11,451 bases of DNA from Bryobacterales bacterium (lineage in GTDB: Bacteria; Acidobacteriota; Terriglobia; Bryobacterales; Bryobacteraceae): positions 11,905 through 23,355 of the forward strand of contig PLRZ01000652.1 in NCBI GenBank assembly GCA_003164075.1, given 5' to 3'. The notes beneath the pieces were generated by a model. It was not told the origin of the DNA, searched no databases, and saw nothing but the letters and a program-made list of their open reading frames with translations. Position numbers and translations under genes: made by a program. Below, in pieces: positions 6,801 through 11,451 of this stretch (position 1 is its first letter; every line of letters starts with the position of its first letter).

Positions 6801-7982
6801 ATGGAGAGCAGTCGCGATTCGTCCGTCTGGCGGAACCTCGCGGTCACCTTCGGTGGCGGCCTGGCGCTGGGTGCGGTTGGGATGAAGCTTACGCAAACCG
6901 CGCTCCGGCCCGTGGATTTCGTTCCACGGCCCGACTCCAACCCTTTAACCGACCGGCTCAACAGCGTGGAGCGCCGCTTGGAACGGGTGGAGCATTCGCC
7001 TGTCCCTGGCCGGCCTGCCGCGGCGAGCCAAACCGCGTCCGCTCCCATCGACCAGAAAGTTCTCGAAGCCGTGATCGGAGCGGTGGACGCACGCCTGCAC
7101 GAGCACGCCGGACAGGTGGATCGCCGGCTGGCCGACCTGGAAGCCCGCATGGCCGTGGACGTGCAAGGGCTGCACCATTTGAATCGCCAGGCGGGCGAGC
7201 AATTCCGCCAGGAGGCTGCAGCCCTCCGTTCGGCGGTGGAGCACGACCTGCACCAGGTCCGGGAGAGCGTCGCGCGGGCGGTTGCCGGCCAGACGGCCGC
7301 GCACACCGAGTTGCAGGCGCTTCACCAGCAGCAGGAGCGCATTGTGGATGCCGGCGAACAGCGCCTGGCGGACATGCGGCACGAGTACCGCCAGGTAGTG
7401 GCGGACCTCCGCGAGAGCGTGTCCCAGGCAATTGCCGGCCAGACGGCCGCGCACGAACAGAAAGTAGTCGAACTTCGCCGGGCGATGGAGCACTCCATCG
7501 AGACGCGCATCGTCACGGCCGCGGCTGCTGCGGTGGCCACCCAGTTCGACGATCGCCTGGCTCCGTTGCGCGCCGAAGTGCAGCAGAAGGAACGGGAGTT
7601 AGCCGAACTGCGCCAGCGCCTGGCGGAAAGCGAGAGATCGGTGCTGGATGTCGTCCTGGCGATTGGCGAGGTATGCCGGCACGCTGCCGATCGCATCGGC
7701 GGTCCCGGCGAGGCGGCGCAATCGCAGCCGGAGGCCGAAGGTGCGATTCCGGCGGCCGCGGAACCGGTGTCTGCGCCTGCGCCGGGGGCCATACCCGAGG
7801 TCCCGCCCGCGCCCGCCGCGGAAACGCCACCCGCCCCGCAGCTTGCCGCCGACCCCTCGCTGGCCCAATCCATACCCGATTTCCTGCACGAAACCAATCG
7901 CCGCGCCACGTGGCGCATCCCCCTGGTGTCGTCGTTCCTGGTGACGACTTTCGGCTGCCTGCTGCTGATGCACTACCTCTGA
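6801..7982 (+). CDS. Coiled-coil protein anchored in the membrane at both ends
   Basis: A 393-residue protein of no family I recognise. Residues 12-30 ([18 protein letters not shown] region) form a glycine-rich N-terminal membrane segment. About 45-290 is a charged, Q/E/R/A-rich region with heptad character, predicted coiled coil. Within it a 50-residue repeat shows as [16 protein letters not shown] (153-168) and [16 protein letters not shown] (203-218). About 300-350 is a Pro/Ala-rich linker, and the C-terminus (370-393, [19 protein letters not shown]) is a second membrane segment ending at the stop. A both-ends-anchored coiled coil could be a periplasmic tether or spacer, but no function is established. 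The ATG at 6801 is preferred because the frame further upstream runs antisense through mgtC and its promoter. thiG follows after 19 bases. Confidence 0.7.
   Translation: MESSRDSSVWRNLAVTFGGGLALGAVGMKLTQTALRPVDFVPRPDSNPLTDRLNSVERRLERVEHSPVPGRPAAASQTASAPIDQKVLEAVIGAVDARLHEHAGQVDRRLADLEARMAVDVQGLHHLNRQAGEQFRQEAAALRSAVEHDLHQVRESVARAVAGQTAAHTELQALHQQQERIVDAGEQRLADMRHEYRQVVADLRESVSQAIAGQTAAHEQKVVELRRAMEHSIETRIVTAAAAAVATQFDDRLAPLRAEVQQKERELAELRQRLAESERSVLDVVLAIGEVCRHAADRIGGPGEAAQSQPEAEGAIPAAAEPVSAPAPGAIPEVPPAPAAETPPAPQLAADPSLAQSIPDFLHETNRRATWRIPLVSSFLVTTFGCLLLMHYL
7260..7454 (+). repeat. Internal 150-bp period duplication in the coiled-coil gene
   Basis: Segments 7260-7304 and 7410-7454 are near-identical at their 3' parts (including GCCGGCCAGACGGCCGCGCA in both) and 150 bases apart. 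The encoded 16-residue blocks align with few changes. This indicates a tandem duplication of a 50-residue coiled-coil module, now diverged in between. Confidence 0.65.
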
Positions 7983-7989
7983 GCCTCGC

Positions 7990-7995
7990 TACAAT
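7990..7995 (+). promoter_or_regulatory. Candidate -10 element for a leaderless thiG transcript
   Basis: TACAAT (five of six to TATAAT) ends six bases before the thiG ATG at 8002. A purine stretch GAAGGA directly abuts the ATG, too close to work as a normal ribosome site. No convincing -35 is seen. thiG may instead be read through from the gene 19 bases upstream. Confidence 0.35.
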
Positions 7996-8001
7996 GAAGG
8001 A

Positions 8002-8784
8002 ATGTCGGACAAGTTAACGATCGCGGGCCGCGAGTTTTCCTCGCGCCTTATCGTAGGGACCGGAAAGTACCGTAGCTTTCAGGAAATGCAGCGCTGCCAT
8101 GAGGCCACCGGCGCGGATATGGTGACCGTCGCGGTGCGCCGGGTGAACCTCACCGACCGCTCCAAGGAATCGCTCCTCGATTACATCGACCGCACTAAAA
8201 TTTTCATCCTGCCGAATACTGCCGGCTGCTACACCGCCGATGACGCCGTCCGCACGGCTATGCTGGGCCGCGAAGTGGGCCTTTCCAACTGGGTGAAACT
8301 GGAAGTAATTGGCGATGAGAAGACGCTGTTTCCGGACAATGCCGGGCTGCTGGAAGCCACTCGCATTCTGGTGAAAGAAGGCTTCGTGGTGCTGCCCTAC
8401 ACCAATGACGATGTGGTCAACGCGCGCAAGCTGATCGATGCCGGCGCCGCGGCCGTCATGCCTCTGGCCGCCCCCATCGGTTCCGGTCTGGGCGTGCAGA
8501 ACCCCGCCAATCTGCGCATCCTGCGCGAGATGATCACCGAAGTCCCGATGATTGTGGATGCCGGCGTGGGCACCGCATCGGACGCCGCTATCGCCATGGA
8601 GTTGGGCGCCGACGGCATTCTCATGAACACCGCCATCGCGGTGGCCGAGGATTCCTTCAAGATGGCGCGGGCCATGAAGCTGGCTACCGAAGCGGGGCGT
8701 CTGGCCTACGAGTCGGGACGCATGCCGCGGAAGTTATACGCCAGTGCCAGCAGTCCGCTGGCGGGCGTGGTGGGCAGTCATTGA
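8002..8784 (+). CDS. thiG: Thiazole synthase ThiG
   Basis: A 260-residue cytoplasmic enzyme forming the thiazole phosphate ring of thiamin from 1-deoxy-D-xylulose 5-phosphate, dehydroglycine and the thiocarboxylate on ThiS. The sequence aligns throughout with ThiG: the start [18 protein letters not shown] (6-23), [13 protein letters not shown] (70-82), the Schiff-base lysine K99 in [36 protein letters not shown], the phosphate-binding [12 protein letters not shown] and [14 protein letters not shown], and the terminal SSPLAG. Length is normal for the family. The other thiazole genes (thiS, thiF, thiH or thiO) are not in the window, so here thiG is separated from its usual partners. Reading from ATG 8002 gives the standard short N-terminus. 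Confidence 0.97.
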   Translation: MSDKLTIAGREFSSRLIVGTGKYRSFQEMQRCHEATGADMVTVAVRRVNLTDRSKESLLDYIDRTKIFILPNTAGCYTADDAVRTAMLGREVGLSNWVKLEVIGDEKTLFPDNAGLLEATRILVKEGFVVLPYTNDDVVNARKLIDAGAAAVMPLAAPIGSGLGVQNPANLRILREMITEVPMIVDAGVGTASDAAIAMELGADGILMNTAIAVAEDSFKMARAMKLATEAGRLAYESGRMPRKLYASASSPLAGVVGSH

Positions 8785-9279
8785 GGCTAGGGCGCGCCGG
8801 GACGCGACCGCCGTTGAATTCCTGCTGTCGCTGGCAGAGGACTTCCCGATAGGATCACAGGAACCGGCCGAGTCTGTCTGAATCAGGATTCCAAGTAAGC
8901 GCTCTATAACCAGATAGTCCGTCTGTGTGCGCGCACTTAAGGTCAGGATTCCTCTAAGTCAGGCACGCGGGCATCGCGATTGGCCAGTTACGTAGACGGT
9001 GAAGCAACATTCACCGCAGAGGCACAGAGGCACAGAGAAAAACCAAAAATGTTACGCCTTCGCCAATGGTGACAGGCACTCGGCTGCACCTTCTTCACGT
9101 TTTCTCTGTGCTCTCTGTCCCCTCTGTGACCTCAAAATCACGAGGACGGCGCAACGCCGCAATGTCACTTGGCGACATTTTTGGTTTTCTCCGTGTCTCT
9201 GTGCCTCCCTGGTGAATATTGCCTTCCCGTTTCGTTCCAGCTACTATCGCGATTTCCCGCGGGCGCCGATAGATACCGC
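8785..9279. other. Intergenic region with short direct repeats and a MITE-like element
   Basis: About 495 bases without a credible gene. TCAGGATTCC occurs at 8883-8892 and again at 8943-8952, 60 bases apart, with partly similar following bases, perhaps an old small duplication. The right half is the inverted-repeat element at 8996-9230. No terminator with a T-run was seen behind thiG. Confidence 0.65.
8996..9230. repeat. MITE-like inverted-repeat element of the cacagag type
   Basis: The left arm (9009-9052, with GAGGCACAGAGGCACAGAGA) and right arm (9175-9217) are reverse complements with about five mismatches and a one-base gap. The pairing continues outward (GCAAC at 9004 against ATTGC ending 9222). 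A third arm-like stretch in right-arm orientation (about 9099-9133, TTTTCTCTGTGCTCTCTGTC) lies inside, and there is an inner pair CGCCAATGGTGACA (9061-9074) / TGTCACTTGGCG (9163-9174). This suggests one copy nested in another. Such gaggcacagag elements are found in many unrelated bacteria and give rise to spurious peptides of the QRHRGTEK type, as at 8999-9283 here. Confidence 0.7.
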
Positions 9280-9513
9280 ATGACGGGATTTCTGATTACC
9301 TTGATGGCCGTGGGCGCCGGAGCATATCTGTTCTGGCGCCATATTGTGATGCCAATGGGGCGCGTTTTGGAATTTTACGACGATATGGTCGAGATGGACG
9401 GAAGGTTCGTTACGCCCGGCCCCGGGCCGCAACTGTTGGTGCCCGGCCCAGCAGCGCTACCCGATTCGTCCGCGCGCGAGGTGGCGCCGGCGCGGTCTCC
9501 ACCACCAGCGTAA
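9280..9513 (+). CDS. Small single-pass membrane protein, hypothetical
   Basis: A 77-residue frame with one clear membrane helix (residues 4-20, FLITLMAVGAGAYLFW), a short amphipathic charged stretch (MGRVLEFYDDMVEMDGRF, 28-45) and a Pro/Gly/Ala-rich tail. I do not recognise the family. The ATG at 9280 puts the helix right at the N-terminus; the frame is open further upstream but that part lies in the repeat element, so it is excluded. The last 104 bases overlap, on the opposite strand, the end of the secreted Ig-like gene. Both tails are low in complexity, so at least one coding end may be spurious. The helix and its charged follow-on make a real gene more likely than not. Confidence 0.45.
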   Translation: MTGFLITLMAVGAGAYLFWRHIVMPMGRVLEFYDDMVEMDGRFVTPGPGPQLLVPGPAALPDSSAREVAPARSPPPA

Positions 9514-9862
9514 GGAACCGCGTGGCGAGCCTGCCGTCGAACCCTTCCGCCAGGATGGTGTAGTGGGTCGTGTGGTCCGGCACAATCTCCAGGCAGCGGT
9601 TAGCGGCCGGAACCACCGGGACGATGGAAGGCGAAATACGCACCGACTTGGCGTTTGCCACGCCGTAACAGAGCTGTGCTCTGTCGCCCAGGGCAATGCT
9701 CCCCGTGGTGGCGTAGAACCGCAGAATGCGAACCGGTCCGCGGGGCGCGCCAACCGGGGGAATCCATGAACGTATGGGAGAATCCGGCACGGCGCTGACT
9801 CCCCAGGCCGCCGCCAACAGCACTATTGCCCCCACAACCCTCCCGAACAACCGCAACAGCAT
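9410..9862 (-). CDS. Secreted single-domain Ig-like protein, hypothetical
   Basis: A 150-residue exported protein. Residues 1-24 form a signal peptide (basic start, LFGRVVGAIVLLAAAW, likely cut after VSA). Residues about 44-122 look like one Ig-like or fibronectin-like beta domain: VRILRFYATTGSIALGDRAQ, LCYGVANAKSVRI, NRCLEIVPDHTTHYTILAEG, ending TRFLTLVVE. C65 and C90 could form a disulfide. Similar small beta domains of the pattern CYGV-NA-SV and T-YTL-AEG are common in acidobacterial secreted proteins, from memory. The tail after 123 is Ala/Arg/Pro-rich and overlaps the small membrane ORF on the other strand. It is transcribed divergently from the phzF-like gene, 55 bases between starts. 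Partner and ligand are unknown. Confidence 0.7.
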   Translation of the reverse strand: MLLRLFGRVVGAIVLLAAAWGVSAVPDSPIRSWIPPVGAPRGPVRILRFYATTGSIALGDRAQLCYGVANAKSVRISPSIVPVVPAANRCLEIVPDHTTHYTILAEGFDGRLATRFLTLVVETAPAPPRARTNRVALLGRAPTVAARGRA

Positions 9863-9905
9863 CTTCTCTTAGACTGCGCGGGGGGAGGAAAGGTTTCAGG
9901 TGCGG

Positions 9906-9911
9906 TACCCT
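9906..9911 (+). promoter_or_regulatory. Weak -10-like element for the phzF-like gene
   Basis: TACCCT (three of six to consensus, but TA---T conserved) ends six bases before ATG 9918, the same spacing as at thiG and mgtC. A GGAGG at 9884-9888 would fit an alternative GTG start at 9900 (six more residues). Confidence 0.22.
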
Positions 9912-9917
9912 GCATGT

Positions 9918-10712
9918 ATGGCGATTCGAATCGTGCAGGTGGACGCTTTTACAGATAAGCCTTTTGCTGGCAACCCGGCGGCGGTCTGTGTGCTCCCGCA
10001 CCCGGTCCCCGAGGAATGGATGCGCAACGTGGCACGGGAGATGAACCTCTCGGAGACCGCTTTCCTCACGCCCCACGACGGCGGTTTCCGGCTTCGCTGG
10101 TTTACTCCAGCGGTGGAAGTGGACCTTTGCGGCCATGCCACCGTGGCCAGCGCGCACGTGTTATGGGAAGACGGCCATCTTCCGCCGGGCCAACAGGCCC
10201 GTTTTCACACCCGTAGCGGCCTGCTGCTGGCCGACCGGCGCGGTGAATGGATCGAACTGGACTTTCCCGCGAAAGCGGTGGCGTCCGGGCCCGCCCCGCC
10301 GGAACTGCTGCCCGCGCTCGGGCTCGCGCAGGCGGTTTTTGTGGGCAGGAACGCTTTCGATTACCTGGTTGAAGTGGACTCCGAAGAGACGCTCAGAGCG
10401 CTCTCTCCGGACCATTCGACACTACGCAAGGTGCCGGTGCGCGGGGTGATTGTCACGGCGCGGTCGACCGGCGGCCCATTCGATTTCGTATCGCGGTTCT
10501 TCGCGCCCGGGTCGGGAATAGATGAGGACCCGGTCACCGGTTCGGCACACTGCGCCTTGGGGCCGTACTGGGGCGGGCTTCTCGGCAAGACCGAGTTCAC
10601 GGCCTTCCAGGCTTCGGCGCGCGGAGGCGTGGTGCGCGTGAAACTGGCGGGTGATCGCGTCCTGCTGGGCGGGCAGGCGGTGACCGTTATGACGGGCGAA
10701 CTGCTGGCGTAG
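9918..10712 (+). CDS. PhzF-family isomerase/epimerase
   Basis: A 264-residue member of the PhzF (YddE-like) family, whose members share a diaminopimelate-epimerase fold and catalyse isomerisations; PhzF itself acts in phenazine synthesis. Visible marks: the N-terminal VQVDAFTDKPFAGNPAAVCVL (6-26), catalytic glutamate E46 in LSETAFL, FRLRWFTPAVEVDLCGHATVASAHVL in the first half, and IDEDPVTGSAHCALGPYW in the second half. It is slightly shorter than the roughly 280-300 residues usual in the family, with no missing motif seen. No phenazine genes are nearby, so a general metabolic or unknown substrate is more likely than phenazine. Start at ATG 9918 gives the typical N-terminus MAIRIVQVDAF; a GTG at 9900 is possible. 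It is monocistronic as far as seen, followed by a repeat region. Confidence 0.93.
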   Translation: MAIRIVQVDAFTDKPFAGNPAAVCVLPHPVPEEWMRNVAREMNLSETAFLTPHDGGFRLRWFTPAVEVDLCGHATVASAHVLWEDGHLPPGQQARFHTRSGLLLADRRGEWIELDFPAKAVASGPAPPELLPALGLAQAVFVGRNAFDYLVEVDSEETLRALSPDHSTLRKVPVRGVIVTARSTGGPFDFVSRFFAPGSGIDEDPVTGSAHCALGPYWGGLLGKTEFTAFQASARGGVVRVKLAGDRVLLGGQAVTVMTGELLA

Positions 10713-10773
10713 GCCCATAAGCGGTTCAAAAGCTCTCCACATCGGAGCAGTCAACCGCTCTCCGGAAACTGAC

Positions 10774-10806
10774 TCCCGAGGTGGGGCAGGCGGTGCTCGC
10801 CTGCCC
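10774..10806 (+). repeat. Dispersed palindromic repeat, copy B
   Basis: Core GGGCAGGC (10784-10791), loop GGTGCTC, complement GCCTGCCC (10799-10806): an 8-bp perfect stem. The lead-in CTCCCGAGG matches the reverse complement of copy D rather than copies A and C. Confidence 0.65.
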
Positions 10807-10810
10807 TCTA

Positions 10811-10921
10811 TTCAGACCTCCTGATCTCGCCCCGCAATTTCTGCCGGGCGGGGAAAATGGGCTGAGCCATTCCTTTCGATGGCGAGAGCTTCGCAGGTGG
10901 GGCAGGCGGTGCCCCCTGCCC
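10811..10921 (+). repeat. Second copy of the left part of the 5852-6008 element, including palindrome copy C
   Basis: Aligns with 5852-5964 with about seven substitutions and a small indel at the end. The stem CCCCGC/GCGGGG is kept while its loop differs. The palindrome (10900-10921) has a shortened loop side, GGGCAGG against CCTGCCC. The right terminal repeat of the first element is not found here, so this copy is truncated or the shared unit is shorter than the 157-bp element. Confidence 0.7.
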
Positions 10922-10965
10922 GCCCGCACTGAATTAGGCCCGCTGTTCGGATAGGATCGAGCGAA

Positions 10966-11003
10966 GGCGAGCACCGCCTGCCCCACCTCGGGAGCTCTCG
11001 CCA
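10966..11003 (-). repeat. Dispersed palindromic repeat, inverted copy D
   Basis: Its reverse complement begins TGGCGAGAGCTCCCGAGG and continues into GGGGCAGGCGGTGCTCGCC, matching copies A-C. With copy C (10880-10913) it forms a long inverted pair of about 33 bases per arm, about 30 of them matching, around a loop of some 55 bases, like a bacterial interspersed mosaic element. Confidence 0.65.
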
Positions 11004-11100
11004 TGTGCCCAGGCCACCCGATCGCGGCGCTCTGGAAACTGCTCGTAGACTCCCCCGGCCGATCGCTTGCGGCGAAGCCGCGATGTGTCACTATGTACTC

Positions 11101-11235
11101 ATGCCGCAGCTTCCCCCGGATCCCGATGAGCCGCCGCCATTTTTGGGCACCTGGCGGCGCGTCTATATGGCCATCCTGATCTATCTGGGCGCCATCATCG
11201 CCGGGTTTTACCTGTTTACCCGGGCCTATCGATGA
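11101..11235 (+). CDS. 44-residue single-pass membrane protein preceding a symporter
   Basis: A tiny protein: a Pro/Asp-rich cytoplasmic start (MPQLPPDPDEPPPFLGTWRR) followed by one membrane helix (about 22-40, YMAILIYLGAIIAGFYLF) and a basic end. I do not recognise a named family. Its stop overlaps the symporter start as ATGA, so the two are translationally coupled, recalling small accessory subunits that precede other SSS transporters (YjcH with ActP, DUF4212 proteins). A role as an accessory or assembly subunit of the symporter is an inference. In-frame ATGs at 11083 and 11005 would lengthen it, but 11101 gives the most natural N-terminus and the earlier stretch lies in repeat-derived sequence. 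No clear ribosome site precedes it. Confidence 0.65.
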   Translation: MPQLPPDPDEPPPFLGTWRRVYMAILIYLGAIIAGFYLFTRAYR

Positions 11236-11451
11236 GACCGCTCGACTGGATCGTCCTCGTCACTTCCCTGGTCTCCATCGTGGCCTACGGGCTCTACCGC
11301 AGCCGAGGCAGCGATACCGTCGACCGCTACCTGTTGGCCGGCCGCACCATGCCGTGGTACGCCATGGCCTTGTCCATCATGGCGACGCAGGCCAGCGCCA
11401 TCACCTTCATCTCCACCACCGGCCAATCCTACGTGGACGGCATGCGCTTCG
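11232..11451 (+). CDS. Sodium:solute symporter (SSS family), 3' partial
   Basis: The first 73 residues of a sodium-coupled transporter, cut by the window end. TM1 covers about 5-22 (DWIVLVTSLVSIVAYGLY). It is followed by the family signature loop DRYLLAGRTMPWYAMALS (31-48) and TM2 with ATQASAITFISTTGQSYVDG (51-70), the segment where SSS proteins bind sodium. Full members have roughly 450-600 residues and 11-15 helices. The start ATG overlaps the stop of the 44-residue membrane protein. The substrate cannot be told from this fragment; sugars, organic acids, amino acids and vitamins are all known in the family. Confidence 0.9.
   Translation, partial: MRPLDWIVLVTSLVSIVAYGLYRSRGSDTVDRYLLAGRTMPWYAMALSIMATQASAITFISTTGQSYVDGMRF

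Larger units (their letters stand above)
10713..11100. other. Repeat-filled intergenic region before the symporter genes
   Basis: About 390 bases without a gene. It holds copies B, C and inverted D of the palindromic repeat and a 111-base copy (10811-10921) of the left part of the 5852-6008 element. A small stem GCGGC-GAA-GCCGC lies near 11070-11082. The motif CTCCGGAAACTG (10760-10771) also occurs in the other repeat region (5832-5843), so the flanks are shared too. The paired repeats may end transcription of the phzF-like gene. Confidence 0.7.

Noticed and set aside
6794..8017. 407-residue plus-strand frame overlapping the coiled-coil gene
   Set aside because: Arg/Gly/Pro-rich low-complexity translation of a GC-rich gene in the wrong frame; the other frame has membrane helices, heptads and a repeat.
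9009..9052. CRISPR-like short repeats (GAGGCACAGAG twice)
   Set aside because: The repeats are tandem and 9-10 bases apart with no unique spacers, and they belong to an inverted-repeat arm.
8999..9283. 94-residue ORF with QRHRGTEK and SLCLP-type sequence
   Set aside because: It is a translation of the inverted-repeat element; such peptides recur wherever this repeat occurs.

Overview
High-GC bacterial chromosome, most likely Acidobacteriota of the Solibacter/Bryobacter kind. That is an inference from protein style (a short secreted Ig-like protein, a sodium:solute symporter preceded by a tiny membrane ORF, a KdpD/KdpE-like pair) and from abundant short intergenic foldback repeats. No rRNA, tRNA or other taxonomic marker is present to prove it.

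Left part (1-3620): an accessory two-gene module. A large N6-adenine DNA methyltransferase, cut by the window edge at its 5' end, is joined by a TAATG stop/start overlap to a 215-residue protein with a PD-(D/E)XK nuclease signature. By eye the module is less GC-rich than what follows, which suggests a transferred restriction-modification-like or defence module. Thirteen bases later (3634-5750) comes a compact KdpD-like sensor kinase lacking the usual cytoplasmic N-terminal half, overlapping by TTGA a KdpE-like OmpR-family regulator. No kdpFABC genes are visible.

Middle (5751-8784): an intergenic stretch holding two consecutive foldback elements and a dispersed GC-rich palindromic repeat, then mgtC/sapB on the minus strand. 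Divergent from it are a coiled-coil protein with membrane segments at both ends and thiG (thiazole synthase) 19 bases behind.

Right part (8785-11451): a 495-base intergenic region containing a MITE-like inverted repeat of the widespread cacagag type, a small membrane ORF overlapping tail-to-tail with a secreted Ig-like protein gene, a PhzF-family isomerase gene, another repeat-rich intergenic stretch with three copies of the palindromic repeat (one inverted), and a 44-residue membrane protein whose ATGA overlap leads into a sodium:solute symporter cut by the window end.

The most unusual points are the methyltransferase/nuclease pair packed against a two-component system, the structured repeats, and a recurring -10-like hexamer 6-7 bases ahead of four start codons, which suggests leaderless transcription.
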